Shown: in pieces, positions 8,541 to 18,260 of the stretch
Layout: every line of letters starts with the position of its first letter
How positions within the stretch are numbered: the first letter of the stretch is position 1
DNA from: Acidobacteriota bacterium
GTDB taxonomy: Bacteria > Acidobacteriota > Terriglobia > Acidiferrales > UBA7541
Direction of reading: 5' to 3'
Length of the DNA stretch: 64,000 nt
Assembly: GCA_003223295.1 (NCBI GenBank)
Contig: QHYM01000121.1
Coordinates: 18,412 to 82,411 of the forward strand
Notes under the pieces: model-generated
Seen by the model: the letters and a program-made list of their open reading frames with translations, nothing else
Told to the model about the DNA's origin: nothing
Database searches by the model: none
Translations under genes and position numbers: made by a program

Positions 8541-10152
8541 ATTGAGCGAGCTGCGCATATTCGGCGAGCCGCGTGAACGGCTCAGGATACAACCCGGCAG
8601 CCAGCGTGACAAACACGGCCACGCCGAGCGCCACGGCTTGCGCGCTGCTCATGACGGGACGCGGCGCTTCGCCTGGTTGCTTGAGCCAGGCGTGCACAAT
8701 GATGCGAAAGTAGTAGTAAAGCGCGGGCACAATGTAAAGTGCGGCGATGAGCACTAACACGGGATGGTGAGTTTCAATCAGCGACAGAAAAATAAAGTAC
8801 TTGCCCATGAACCCGGCCGTAGGAGGAATTCCCGCAAGCGAAAGCATGAAGATAAGCAGCAGCACGGCCGCCGCGGGGCTGCGCTGGTACAGGCCGTTCA
8901 AATCTTCCAGTTCCTCGCCAATGAGCCCCTTCTGGCGCAGAACAATGATCACCGCGAAAGCGCCTGTGGTCATAAATACGTAGGCCAGTAAATAAAATGC
9001 GATTCCCTTCGCACCAGCCTGGTTTAGTCCAGGTCCCTCCACGGAGAAGGCCCCAACCACACCAAGTAAAATGTATCCAACATGCGAAATTGAGGAGTAC
9101 GCCAAGAGCCGCTTCACATTCGTCTGAGTAATCGCAGCAAGATTGCCCCAAGTGAGGGATGCGACTGCAATTCCGGCCACCAAATAGATCCACTCCATGC
9201 GGGAAACAGTAAAAACATTCAGAAAAAGGCGCAAAAGCAGGGCAAAGCTCGCCGTCTTGGAAGCCACACTCACATAGGTGGTGATTGGAGTCGGCGCGCC
9301 CTCGTAGACGTCTGGCGCCCACTGGTGAAACGGCACGGCCGCGACTTTGAAAAAAAGTCCAACTGCCACTAAAACGAAAGCGAGGATTGGAAGCAATTGC
9401 AGGAGGACAGGATCGAAATTCTGCGCGATCGGCAGATCCCTTTGCAACATCTGGCGCATCGGTTCGCCTTGCGCACCGGACAGATGGCTGACCGCAACGA
9501 CGTGTGCCAATTGTCTCAGCTGCCCGAGCGCAGACCCGATGAGCCCAATATTGGTCGAAGCGCTGAGGCCATACAGAAAAGAAAAACCATAAGCCAGAAT
9601 CCCGGAGCTGAACGCGCCCAGCAAAACGTATTTCAGCGAAGCCTCATTCGAGCGCTTGTCGCGGCGCAAGAAGCCGGTCAGAACGTAGAAGCTGAGCGCC
9701 ATGGTCTCCAGGCCCAGGAACATGACGATGAGGTCGGAGCCCGAGGCCATGAACATCATCCCGACGCAGGCGAAAAGCAGCAGCGCGTAGTATTCGCCTT
9801 CCTGTTCTTGTTCGATCTCCAGGAATTTTACGGAAAGCAAGATCACCAGCGCGGTAGCAGCAAGAAAAAGCCCGGCAAAGAAAAGAAAAAACGGGTCCAC
9901 GATGACGGAGTCATGAAACCCGTATCGCGAACCATTCGTAGCAACGGGGAGGCGCAATTTCCAAACCGTGTAAGCGCTGAACAACGTGCCCACGAATGCA
10001 AGCCCGGCATTCAGATATCTTTCTTTTGCCCCGAGCGTGAAATCGATCAGCAGAATGCCCAACCCAAAAAGAGTCAGCTGGACCTCCGGGAGAATAACGG
10101 CTCCATCTCCCCGCAGGTAATCCGTGATCGCGCTGAGAAAAGAGATATGCAT
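8524..10152 (-). CDS. nuoN: NADH-quinone oxidoreductase subunit N (cluster 2)
   Basis: Subunit N of complex I, an antiporter-like proton pump. The 542-residue protein has the full N-terminal helix (ILPEVQLTLFGLGILLID) that the plus-strand copy lacks, and the motifs FLGLETMALSFYVLTGF and FHQWAPDVYEGAPTPITTYV. An insertion of about 30-40 residues around AHVVAVSHLSGAQGEPMRQM separates two helices and is absent from the plus-strand copy. It starts at ATG 10152, nine bases after the nuoM stop. Confidence 0.95.
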   Translation of the reverse strand: MHISFLSAITDYLRGDGAVILPEVQLTLFGLGILLIDFTLGAKERYLNAGLAFVGTLFSAYTVWKLRLPVATNGSRYGFHDSVIVDPFFLFFAGLFLAATALVILLSVKFLEIEQEQEGEYYALLLFACVGMMFMASGSDLIVMFLGLETMALSFYVLTGFLRRDKRSNEASLKYVLLGAFSSGILAYGFSFLYGLSASTNIGLIGSALGQLRQLAHVVAVSHLSGAQGEPMRQMLQRDLPIAQNFDPVLLQLLPILAFVLVAVGLFFKVAAVPFHQWAPDVYEGAPTPITTYVSVASKTASFALLLRLFLNVFTVSRMEWIYLVAGIAVASLTWGNLAAITQTNVKRLLAYSSISHVGYILLGVVGAFSVEGPGLNQAGAKGIAFYLLAYVFMTTGAFAVIIVLRQKGLIGEELEDLNGLYQRSPAAAVLLLIFMLSLAGIPPTAGFMGKYFIFLSLIETHHPVLVLIAALYIVPALYYYFRIIVHAWLKQPGEAPRPVMSSAQAVALGVAVFVTLAAGLYPEPFTRLAEYAQLAQYALGR

Positions 10153-10161
10153 GCGTCCGGC

Positions 10162-11739
10162 TTATTTCGTTTCCGCCATCGCGGCAGGAACTTCCGCGGG
10201 AGGCAATTTTGCGCGCTCCATCTGGTAAAAATTGGGATTCACCTGCCGGACGATGCTTTCGACGGGTTTATCGATGAGCGCAAAAAACGGTTTTGGATAA
10301 ATGCCGATCCAGAAGGCCAGAAAAATCAGCGGGATTAGCGTGGCCATCTCGCGCAGATTCAAGTCCGGCAAATGTTCATTGGCGGGTTGGGTGACCGGGC
10401 CAAACATCACGCGCTGGTAAAGCCACAGCAGGTAGGCCGCGCCCAGAATCACACCGAGGGTGCCCCAAGCCGCCCAGGCCTTGCTGACCTGAAACGCGCC
10501 TTGCAGAATCGTGAATTCTCCGATGAAGCCGTTCAGCAGCGGCATCCCCAGCGAACTGAGGCTGATAATCAGATACACCGCGGCAAAGTTCGGCATGGGC
10601 GTCGCCAGGCCGCCGAACTCCGAGATTAAGCGTGTGTGCCGCCGCTCGTAGAGCACGCCGACAATCAAGAAGAGCGCGCCCGTCGAGATGCCATGGTTGA
10701 TCTGCTGAAGCACGCTGCCGGCGAGGCCGTTGGGCGTGAGCGCAAAAATTCCCAGCGTACAGAAACCCAAATGGCTGACCGAGCTGTAGGCAATCAGCCG
10801 CTTCATGTCCTTTTGCATGAGGCAAACCAGCGCGCCGTACACGATGCCAATCAGTGAAAGTACGATGACCACCTGGATGATGCGCGAGCGCATCGGGCCG
10901 TCTGCCGGCAGGAGCGGAAGGGAAAAGCGGATGAAGCCGTACGTTCCCATCTTCAGCAAAACGCCGGCCAGAATCACGGAGCCCGCCGTGGGCGCTTCGG
11001 TGTGCGCGTCCGGCAGCCAGGTGTGGAACGGGAACATCGGCACTTTAATGGCAAAGGCGAAGAAGAAGGCCCAGAACAGCCAAACCTTTAGCGGATCGGA
11101 GAAAGTCTGTGCCCCTTTAAGCAGCGTTGGTACATCGAACGTGCGCGTCGCGCCTGGCTCCACTGGCGCGTAGAAGTACAGCGCCAGAATTCCGAGCAGC
11201 ATGACCACTGATCCCGCCAAGGTGTACAGGAAGAACTTGATGGCTGCGTAGAGCCGCCGGTCGCTTCCCCAAACGCCGATGAGGAAGTACATGGGAACCA
11301 GCATCACTTCCCAGAAAACGTAAAAGAGGAAGAAATCCAGCGACACAAACACGCCAATCATGCCGGTCTGCAACAGCAGCAACAGAATGTAGTATTCCTT
11401 GGTGCGCTGGTGAATGGCGCTCCAGGAAGAGAGGATTGCAATCATCCCCAGGAACGTAGTGAGCATGACCAGCAGCAGGCTGATGCCGTCGATTCCCAGG
11501 TGATACCGCGCCCCAATCGTAGGAATCCACGCAACGTTTTCCTGAAACGAGAACGGGTCCGGCCCAGGTTTCCACCAGCGAACCAAGGGAATGGAAACGA
11601 GAAAACCGAGCACGCCGAAGATGTTGCCGGCGATCTTGTGCGCCATCTCCGCTTCGCGGGGAATAAACAGCAAGAGAATTGCGCCCACGAGCGGCGTGAA
11701 GAGAACTACGCTCAAGATGTGATTCGCAAAAAAGTCCAT
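10162..11739 (-). CDS. nuoM: NADH-quinone oxidoreductase subunit M (cluster 2)
   Basis: Subunit M of complex I, an antiporter-like pump. The 525-residue protein is intact, with FYVFWEVMLVPMYFLIGVWG, VPMFPFHTWLPDAHTEAPTA and HGISTGALFLIVGVLYERRH holding the conserved Glu, Lys and His. It serves as the reference for the frameshifted plus-strand nuoM. The C-terminus ends in a polar Ala/Pro/Lys tail. Ten bases separate it from the nuoL stop. Confidence 0.96.
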   Translation of the reverse strand: MDFFANHILSVVLFTPLVGAILLLFIPREAEMAHKIAGNIFGVLGFLVSIPLVRWWKPGPDPFSFQENVAWIPTIGARYHLGIDGISLLLVMLTTFLGMIAILSSWSAIHQRTKEYYILLLLLQTGMIGVFVSLDFFLFYVFWEVMLVPMYFLIGVWGSDRRLYAAIKFFLYTLAGSVVMLLGILALYFYAPVEPGATRTFDVPTLLKGAQTFSDPLKVWLFWAFFFAFAIKVPMFPFHTWLPDAHTEAPTAGSVILAGVLLKMGTYGFIRFSLPLLPADGPMRSRIIQVVIVLSLIGIVYGALVCLMQKDMKRLIAYSSVSHLGFCTLGIFALTPNGLAGSVLQQINHGISTGALFLIVGVLYERRHTRLISEFGGLATPMPNFAAVYLIISLSSLGMPLLNGFIGEFTILQGAFQVSKAWAAWGTLGVILGAAYLLWLYQRVMFGPVTQPANEHLPDLNLREMATLIPLIFLAFWIGIYPKPFFALIDKPVESIVRQVNPNFYQMERAKLPPAEVPAAMAETK

Positions 11740-11749
11740 TCTTCGCCTC

Positions 11750-13873
11750 TCAGCGCGCCCCGCGCAGCACTACATGGAGGTGTTGTTGGTAATACGCCAG
11801 CAGAATCACCAGCCCGACCAAAATCAACAGCGCGTAACTCGAAAACGTGCCCGTTTGCAAAAATCGGATTGGAAAACTTAGGAGCTGCGTCAGCTTGGCG
11901 CCGAAATTCAGTAGCCCATCGATGATCCACTTGTCCCACCACATCGAAAGCGTCGAGCCAAAGCGCGCCAGCCATCCCGTGCCATCTACGCCCAGGCCAT
12001 CAATCACTTTCGCATCAAACTGGCCGAGCAACGTCCCAAGGTCCTTCGTTCGGTTCACGAACATCGCGTCATAAATCTCGTCGACGTAATATTTGTGGAA
12101 GAGCACGCGGTAGAAGCCGCTCATTTTCCCCGCAATCAATTCCGGTGCGAACCTCTTTGTGCGGTAGAACTCATACGCGAGCCAAATGCCGCCAATGGCA
12201 ACGGCAATGGAAGCGAACATGAGGAAATATTCGGTCGGCGACGTCTGTGAAACGGCTTTCGCAGATTCTGTCCCCGCTCCAGCGGTGGACAAAACGGGCT
12301 CAAGAAACTTCTCGAATTGGTTGCTCCCGCCCAGGGCCGCGGGCCAGCCAATCCATCCGCCGACGATCGAAAGCACTGCAAGAATCATGAGCGGGATGGT
12401 CATCGACTGCGGTGATTCGTGAACGTGTTTCTGGGCGTGATCATCGGCGCGGGAATAGCCGAAAAACGTGAGGAACACCAGCCGGAACATGTAGAACGCG
12501 GTCATACCAGCGGTGACGAAGCCGACAATCCACAAAGCGGGGTGCCTTTCGAACGCACCTCCCAGAATTTCATCCTTGCTGAAAAATCCCGCCAGAGGAG
12601 GAATCCCCGCAATCGCGAGGGTTGCGACGAAGAACGTTCTTGCGGTGACCGGAATCTTGTCCCACAAGCCGCCCATTTTTTGAATGTCCTGCTCGCCGGA
12701 CATGGCGTGAATCACACTGCCCGCACCGAGAAACAAGAGCGCTTTGAAGAAAGCGTGCGTCATCAGATGAAAAATGCCGGCCGCGAATGCGCCTGCGCCG
12801 AGCGCCAGAAACATGTAGCCAAGCTGACTGATGGTGGAGTACGCGAGGACTTTCTTGATGTCGTTCTGTACCAGCGCCATGGATGCCGCGAAAATCGCCG
12901 TGACCACGCCGACCACAGCGACAACGTCCATGGCCTTCGGCGCAAGCTGGTAGACGGCGTTCATCCGCACAACCATATACACGCCGGCGGTCACCATGGT
13001 GGCCGCGTGGATCAAAGCGCTCACCGGCGTGGGACCTTCCATGGCATCGGGGAGCCAGACGTACAGCGGAATTTGTGCGGACTTCCCTGCCGCGCCAACA
13101 AATAGCAACAGCGCAATCGCCGTCAGGACGGGCGCTCCCACGGCCAGGGCATGGGCGCCCAGCGCTGCCTCCAAAGCTTGCCGGATTCCCAAATTTGCCG
13201 CGACATCGGCCAGTCCCGCCGAAGTAAAGCGGATGGTGCCGAACGTCACGGCCGTCAGTAAAATGCCGAGAATGAATCCAGAGTCCCCAATGCGGTTCAC
13301 GATAAACGCTTTTTTGCCGGCATCGGAGGCGGACTTCTTCAAGAAGTAAAATCCGATCAGCAAATAGCTGCACAGCCCGACGCCTTCCCAGCCAACGAAC
13401 ATGAGCAGCATGTTGTTCGCCAGGACCAGCGTCAGCATGGAGAACATGAACAGGTTCATGTAGCCGAAGAAGCGGTAGTAGCCGCCTTCATGCCCCATGT
13501 AGCCGATCGAATATATATGGATGAGGAAGCCGACGCCGGTAACCACCAGCACCATGACGCAGGAAAGCGGGTCGAGCAGATATCCCCAGTCGGCGGTAAA
13601 GCGTATCAGGTGCCCGGTACTCAACTGCATCTGGCCCGGCGTGAGCCATTCGAAAAGGACGTGCTGCGCGACGCGGTTCTCCGGATCGGCAGCCAACAAT
13701 TGCGTCACCGCGCCCAGCGCGAAGGCGAACGACAGTCCCACACTGCCGACGCAGAACACGCTGACCGCGGCATTGGGAAGCCGCCGGCCCACAAAAAGCA
13801 TCAGCGCCGCCGTTACCAGCGGAAACAGCGGGATGAGCCACAGGTGCTCGAGGAAAAACCCCGATGGCGTCAT
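11750..13873 (-). CDS. nuoL: NADH-quinone oxidoreductase subunit L (cluster 2)
   Basis: Subunit L of complex I, with proton-pump core and long lateral helix. The 707-residue product contains MFVGWEGVGLCSYLLIGFYF, YVWLPDAMEGPTPVSALIHA and LMTHAFFKALLFLGAGSVIH. It is 46 residues longer than the plus-strand copy, mainly in loops after helix 6 and near the C-terminus. ATG 13873 lies 40 bases after the nuoK stop. The lateral-helix part includes FYRVLFHKYYVDEIYDAMFV, a conserved NuoL feature. Confidence 0.96.
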   Translation of the reverse strand: MTPSGFFLEHLWLIPLFPLVTAALMLFVGRRLPNAAVSVFCVGSVGLSFAFALGAVTQLLAADPENRVAQHVLFEWLTPGQMQLSTGHLIRFTADWGYLLDPLSCVMVLVVTGVGFLIHIYSIGYMGHEGGYYRFFGYMNLFMFSMLTLVLANNMLLMFVGWEGVGLCSYLLIGFYFLKKSASDAGKKAFIVNRIGDSGFILGILLTAVTFGTIRFTSAGLADVAANLGIRQALEAALGAHALAVGAPVLTAIALLLFVGAAGKSAQIPLYVWLPDAMEGPTPVSALIHAATMVTAGVYMVVRMNAVYQLAPKAMDVVAVVGVVTAIFAASMALVQNDIKKVLAYSTISQLGYMFLALGAGAFAAGIFHLMTHAFFKALLFLGAGSVIHAMSGEQDIQKMGGLWDKIPVTARTFFVATLAIAGIPPLAGFFSKDEILGGAFERHPALWIVGFVTAGMTAFYMFRLVFLTFFGYSRADDHAQKHVHESPQSMTIPLMILAVLSIVGGWIGWPAALGGSNQFEKFLEPVLSTAGAGTESAKAVSQTSPTEYFLMFASIAVAIGGIWLAYEFYRTKRFAPELIAGKMSGFYRVLFHKYYVDEIYDAMFVNRTKDLGTLLGQFDAKVIDGLGVDGTGWLARFGSTLSMWWDKWIIDGLLNFGAKLTQLLSFPIRFLQTGTFSSYALLILVGLVILLAYYQQHLHVVLRGAR

Positions 13874-13913
13874 GCGAATTTCTTTCCTTGCATCGTCATT
13901 TCGTAGCGCGCCA

Positions 13914-14216
13914 CTACCACTTCAACAAATCCATTTCGTCCGCCAAAACAGTTTCGCGGTTGCGGAAAAACGCGATGATGATCCCCAATCCGACTGCGGC
14001 TTCCGCGGCTGCATCCGCGATAATGAACAGCGCGAAGACCTGGCCTGCCACATCTCCGTAAAGACGTGAGAACGCCACCAAATTGATGTTCACCGCGTTC
14101 AAAATCAGCTCGATGGACATCAACACCACGATCACATTGCGCCGCGTGACCACGCCGATCACCCCAACAATAAAAAGCGCGAGCCCGAGAAAAAGATAAT
14201 GTCCAATCGGAAGCAT
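13914..14216 (-). CDS. nuoK: NADH-quinone oxidoreductase subunit K (cluster 2)
   Basis: Subunit K of complex I, 100 residues and three helices. The conserved glutamates are in MSIELILNAVNINLVAF and AAAEAAVGLGIIIAFF. ATG 14216 is six bases after the nuoJ stop. It has the same length as the plus-strand NuoK and a nearly identical core, so the two probably descend from one duplicated or transferred gene block. Confidence 0.95.
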   Translation of the reverse strand: MLPIGHYLFLGLALFIVGVIGVVTRRNVIVVLMSIELILNAVNINLVAFSRLYGDVAGQVFALFIIADAAAEAAVGLGIIIAFFRNRETVLADEMDLLKW

Positions 14217-14222
14217 GTATCC

Positions 14223-14741
14223 TTATGCCCTCTTCTTTGCCATCACCACCGCGCCGATCATGGCCACCAACAACAAAACCGATGCAATCTCGAACGGCAA
14301 CAGATAACTTTCAAACAAGCTCCTTGCCACCGCCTCGGAATTTGGCGGCAGCTTATCCACGGGCGCAGCCACAAGCACGGGCATGCCCTGCCCGGGCATT
14401 TTCCCGGTCGACCAAAGCATCAGACCCACCTGTGCCGCCAGCGCCAACGAGATCAGCATCGCCACCCATTTCTGCCGCGCAAATTGCAATTGGCGCACTG
14501 CCACGTCCAGGTTCACCAGCATGATCACGAAAACGAAAAGCACCATGATCCCGCCGACGTAAAGAATGATCTGCACGATGAACAAGAATTCCGCGCGCAA
14601 TTGCAAGAAGATTCCGGCGGTTGCGAGCAGCGCAGTAATGAGAAAGATGGCACTATGCACGACATTCCGCCGCGTGACCGTCAAAATCGCACTGACCACG
14701 GCGATCGCCGCAAAAAAGTAAAAGATCACTTGATCAAGCAT
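14223..14741 (-). CDS. nuoJ: NADH-quinone oxidoreductase subunit J (cluster 2)
   Basis: Subunit J of complex I, about five helices. The conserved segment is AEFLFIVQIILYVGGIMVLF. I place the start at ATG 14741 (MLDQVIFYFFAA), which overlaps the nuoH stop by eight bases; an upstream start at 14759 would add six polar residues. The product is 172 residues, with a Pro-rich loop before the last helix (about residues 122-140). There is no nuoI before it, as also seen in cluster 1. Confidence 0.93.
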   Translation of the reverse strand: MLDQVIFYFFAAIAVVSAILTVTRRNVVHSAIFLITALLATAGIFLQLRAEFLFIVQIILYVGGIMVLFVFVIMLVNLDVAVRQLQFARQKWVAMLISLALAAQVGLMLWSTGKMPGQGMPVLVAAPVDKLPPNSEAVARSLFESYLLPFEIASVLLLVAMIGAVVMAKKRA

Positions 14742-16110
14742 AAGGATCCGGAGCGGCACCGCCGGCCTGCTGCCGCTCGCTCTTCTGCTCCATGGCCAAA
14801 ATGAACAGCGCCACGATTAGCGCGATGATGGATGCGGGAATCGTGGCCAAAAGCAGCCACCCGCCTTCCAGATGCAAATACGACCCCGCGATCATGGCAA
14901 TCCCGATCAGCAGCACGTTGATAATGGACAGGGGAATCAGAAAATGCCAGCCGAGGCGCATCAACTGGTCGAAACGGTAGCGCGGGATCGTGAAGCGCAG
15001 CCACATGAAGAAATAAAGGTACGCGCTCACTTTGAAAATAAACCAGAAGCCGCCGTGAATGCCCTCGTAGAAGGGCTTTGCCGCGGAAGCCAACAACGGG
15101 TTTACAAACGGTGTCCGCAATAGCACGGGCGCGGCAAGGACCACGGCCACCGTAAAACACAAGCCCGCCACGGCCAGCATAAACAATTGCTGCACCCGCG
15201 CCGGCTGCTTGGGCGTGCGCATCAGACAATAGACGCCAATGGCCACCAACAAGAGCGGTGGCAGAAAGTCGATAAAATCCAGCCAGTGCGTTCTCGGAAA
15301 CGGCCGCAACCAGCCGCCAAGAAATAGAGTCGTCGCGACCGAAGCGACCACAATCATGTTCGTGTACTCGGCAAGAAAATAAAGCGACCAGCGGAAGCCG
15401 CTGAATTCCGTCATGTAACCGGCCACCAACTCGGATTCCGCTTCCGGCAAATCAAATGGCGCGCGATTCGTTTCGGCGATGGACGCCACCAGGTAAACGA
15501 AAAACGCCACCGGCGCGAGTAATCCAAACCACATGCCCTGTTCGTGCTGCGCTTGCACAATCGAAGTCATATTCAGCGTGCCGGCAAACAACAACCCGCA
15601 CACCAGCGCCATGCCCGCTGCCGTCTCGTAACTTACCAGTTGCGCGGAACTTCGCAGCGCGCCCATCAGGGAATAGTGGCTGTTCGACGCCCATCCACCC
15701 AGCACGATTCCGAAGATTCCCAAGGCGCTCACACCAACGACAAAAAGGATTCCGATATTGATGTCTTTCGCGATTTGGAACGCCGGCCCGATCGCCAAGC
15801 CCGCCATCGCCAGCAGCGCCGCCCCAACGGAAAGCACCGGCGCGAGCCAGAAGACCAGTTTGTCTGCGTCGTCCGGAATAATGTCTTCCTTGATCAGTAG
15901 CTTCACGGCGTCGGCAATTGGCTGCAGCAAGCCGTGCGGCCCCACGCGCATCGGCCCCAGCCGCGCCTGCATATCCGCCATCAGCTTGCGCTCCACTAAG
16001 ACGACGTAGCCTACAATCAGCGGAAGAACCGCAACGATGGCCAGCCCGCAAACCAGCGGCGCCCAATACTGGTTCACGAATTCCAACGTGGCTTGCGTTA
16101 AGCCTTGCAT
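14734..16110 (-). CDS. nuoH: NADH-quinone oxidoreductase subunit H (cluster 2), long form
   Basis: Subunit H of complex I, which shapes the quinone site. The 458-residue product is longer than the common 320-420. It has GPMRVGPHGLLQPIADAVKL in the first loop and AETNRAPFDLPEAESELVAG in the middle. It has two extra features compared with the plus-strand copy: an additional pair of hydrophobic segments between FLPPLLLVAIGVYCLM and FVNPLLASAA, and a final helix after the normal C-terminus ending in a charged EQKSERQQ tail. It starts at ATG 16110, 51 bases after the nuoD stop. Confidence 0.95.
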   Translation of the reverse strand: MQGLTQATLEFVNQYWAPLVCGLAIVAVLPLIVGYVVLVERKLMADMQARLGPMRVGPHGLLQPIADAVKLLIKEDIIPDDADKLVFWLAPVLSVGAALLAMAGLAIGPAFQIAKDINIGILFVVGVSALGIFGIVLGGWASNSHYSLMGALRSSAQLVSYETAAGMALVCGLLFAGTLNMTSIVQAQHEQGMWFGLLAPVAFFVYLVASIAETNRAPFDLPEAESELVAGYMTEFSGFRWSLYFLAEYTNMIVVASVATTLFLGGWLRPFPRTHWLDFIDFLPPLLLVAIGVYCLMRTPKQPARVQQLFMLAVAGLCFTVAVVLAAPVLLRTPFVNPLLASAAKPFYEGIHGGFWFIFKVSAYLYFFMWLRFTIPRYRFDQLMRLGWHFLIPLSIINVLLIGIAMIAGSYLHLEGGWLLLATIPASIIALIVALFILAMEQKSERQQAGGAAPDPYA

Positions 16111-16161
16111 CCGTTCCCCATCACCCCAGCGGCACTCAACCTGTCTTTCAAGTTCACCACC

Positions 16162-17229
16162 CTACCGATCCACTTCACCCAAAACAATGTCCAGTGTTCC
16201 AATGATGGCCACCACGTCTGCCACCAAGTGTCCCCGCGCCATCTGGTCAAACGCCTGCAAATTCACAAACGACGGCGGCCGGATGCGCACGCGATACGGC
16301 TGCACCGTCCCATCGCTGATGACGTAGTAGCCCAACTCGCCCTTTGGCGCTTCAATGGCGTGATAGACCTCGCCCGGCGGCGGCTTCAGAACCTTGCCCA
16401 CTTTCGCCATAATCGGCCCGGCGGGAATGTTCTCGATCGCCTGCAGGCAAATCAGGCGCGACTGCCGCATCTCTTCCATGCGCACGAGATACCGGTCGTA
16501 GGTGTCACCGGTCGTGCCCACTGGAATTTCGAACTTGTACTGATCGTATGCCGCGTACGGCATCGCTTTGCGGATGTCCCACTTCACTCCGCTGGCGCGC
16601 AGCACCGGCCCCGTTGCGCCAATTGCGATGGCATCGGCGGCCTTTAAAATCCCAACGCCCTTGGTGCGCCCCAGCCAGATGCGGTTTTGCGTCAGCAGCT
16701 CTTCGTAATCGCCGATGCGCGATTCGAAAGCTTTGCAAAAACGCTCGACGTCTTTTTCCAGTGTGTCATACGCCTCATACTGCAGCCCGCCGATGCGAAA
16801 CGCGTGCGTGGTCAGCCGCGCCCCGCAATACTTCTCGAAAATCTTCAGGATCTCTTCGCGCTCTCGAAAACAATAGAAAAGCGGCGTGAGCGCGCCAATG
16901 TCCAAGGCATGCGTTCCCAGCCACAAAAGATGGCTGGCAATCCGCTGCAGCTCCGTCAGGATCGTTCGGATCACGCGCGCGCGCGGCGGCGCTTCCACCA
17001 TCAGCAATTTCTCGATGGCCTCGCAATACCCCAGGCCGTTGCTGACCGCCGCGACGTAATCCATGCGGTCCACATACGGCGCGAACTGCTGATACGAGCG
17101 GTGCTCCGCGATTTTCTCCACGCCCCGGTGCAGATACCCAATCATGCATTCGGAGCCGATCACGCGCTCGCCATCGAGCTTCAGCTTCACGCGCAGCACC
17201 CCGTGGGTGGACGGGTGCTGCGGCCCCAT
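16162..17229 (-). CDS. nuoD: NADH-quinone oxidoreductase subunit D (49 kDa), probable upstream CTG start
   Basis: Subunit D forms the quinone-reduction pocket with NuoB. The first canonical start is ATG 17229, directly at the family motif [10 protein letters not shown], giving 355 residues. The pocket His (QHPSTHG) and Tyr (RMDYV) are present, as is the C-terminal [12 protein letters not shown]. Homologues have a further 10-30 residues, and the frame upstream does encode a fitting segment ([11 protein letters not shown]). A CTG at 17292 preceded by GGAAGG at nine bases would restore it (376 residues). So the true start is probably 17292, or the annotated protein is clipped. No nuoB or nuoI lies nearby. 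Confidence 0.93.
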   Translation of the reverse strand: MGPQHPSTHGVLRVKLKLDGERVIGSECMIGYLHRGVEKIAEHRSYQQFAPYVDRMDYVAAVSNGLGYCEAIEKLLMVEAPPRARVIRTILTELQRIASHLLWLGTHALDIGALTPLFYCFREREEILKIFEKYCGARLTTHAFRIGGLQYEAYDTLEKDVERFCKAFESRIGDYEELLTQNRIWLGRTKGVGILKAADAIAIGATGPVLRASGVKWDIRKAMPYAAYDQYKFEIPVGTTGDTYDRYLVRMEEMRQSRLICLQAIENIPAGPIMAKVGKVLKPPPGEVYHAIEAPKGELGYYVISDGTVQPYRVRIRPPSFVNLQAFDQMARGHLVADVVAIIGTLDIVLGEVDR

Positions 17230-17371
17230 GTTCAGTATGAGTTCATCCGCGCCCAGCAGCGTCTTCTGATCAGTTGTTGTCTCGGTGCTCAGCGTCGTCG
17301 TCCTTCCAATCCGACCTTCTTGTTGCCGATGACTTGCCGCTCTTTCGCTTTTCTTTTCCTATTCCCTACTT

Positions 17372-17400
17372 ATGACTGAGAACTGCATACTGAAAACTCT
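17372..17400. repeat. CAGT-type spacer repeat
   Basis: The nuoC-nuoD spacer carries GACTGAGAACTG and ACTGAAAACT units. Related strings (reading CAGTTCTCAG / CAGTTTTCAG on one strand) recur at 49765, 56550, 56839, 56994 and 59166. I treat them as one dispersed low-complexity family found only between genes. Confidence 0.5.
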
Positions 17401-17406
17401 CTGTCC

Positions 17407-18081
17407 TCATTGTCCGCTCTCAATGCCCAGGTTTTCTTTCACCCAGCCGGTATCCTGCTCGATGATGTCGTAATCCTTGCGCAGCGGATAACCTTGCCAC
17501 TCGTCGGGCAGCAGGATGCGCGCCAAATTGGGATGGCCGGCGAAGACAATGCCAAACATGTCAAACGCCTCGCGCTCCAGCCAATTCGCCGTGGGCCAAA
17601 CGCCAGCGACGCTCGGAACTTCTTCGCCATCGCCGGCGTGAGCCTTCACGCGCAAACGCTCGTTCTTTGCAAAGGAATAAAGGTTGAGCACCACGTCGAA
17701 GCGCTTCTCGCGCTTCGGCCAGTCCACCGCCGTCAAGTCGGAGAGCAAGTCGAATTTTTCTTCATCGCGCAGATAGAGCGCAATCTCCGCCAGCCGCCCG
17801 CGTTCCACCGCCAGGATCGCCTGTTTGCGGTCCTCAATGGCTTCCACCAGCGCACCGCCGAACTTCGCGCGCACACGCCCAACCAATTCATTGTTCAGCG
17901 GCGTCTGCAACTGCACCGGCGGCTTCGGTGGCGGAGGCGCGGCCGGCTTCGGAGGCGCAGCGCCCGGTGGCGAAGCCACTGCGGGTTTGGCAGGAGGAGT
18001 GGACGCGGGTGCCGCACTGCTCGCGGGCTTGTCGCCCGCGGGCATGCCGGAAGGCTGTTGTTCCTTGGGTTCGTCGGCCAT
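17407..18081 (-). CDS. nuoC: NADH-quinone oxidoreductase subunit C with Pro/Ala-rich N-terminal extension
   Basis: Subunit C (30 kDa) of the peripheral arm of complex I. The conserved block [18 protein letters not shown], followed by [15 protein letters not shown], identifies the family. The 224-residue product has an N-terminal extension of about 55 residues made almost only of Pro, Ala, Lys and Ser (residues 5-57). It is absent from typical NuoC and probably disordered. It starts at ATG 18081, about 170 bases downstream of nuoA, in the place where nuoB would normally lie. Confidence 0.95.
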   Translation of the reverse strand: MADEPKEQQPSGMPAGDKPASSAAPASTPPAKPAVASPPGAAPPKPAAPPPPKPPVQLQTPLNNELVGRVRAKFGGALVEAIEDRKQAILAVERGRLAEIALYLRDEEKFDLLSDLTAVDWPKREKRFDVVLNLYSFAKNERLRVKAHAGDGEEVPSVAGVWPTANWLEREAFDMFGIVFAGHPNLARILLPDEWQGYPLRKDYDIIEQDTGWVKENLGIESGQ

Positions 18082-18185
18082 AGACCTTGTGCAATGCGGG
18101 CGCGGTCACCGTCGTAACGAACGAAGACCCGAATCTCAGACTACAAACGCCCGCGTTTCTAATACACGGCAAAAAACCTGGTCAA

Positions 18186-18260
18186 TCACAAGAACTTGGA
18201 ATGCAATTCGATAGCGCCTGGAAGCAAATGAATCTTCGCGATCTTGGCGATCAAGCCCAT
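18186..18260 (-). other. 24-codon ORF overlapping nuoA stop, possible nuoB remnant
   Basis: An ATG at 18260 overlaps the nuoA stop, exactly as nuoB does in ordinary nuo operons. The reading frame gives only 24 residues (MGLIAKIAKIHLLPGAIELH, then SKFL) before TGA at 18186. Several NuoB proteins begin with a similar MGLI-type start, but nothing of the Cys-rich NuoB core follows. It may be the scar of a deleted nuoB or a chance ORF. Confidence 0.25.
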
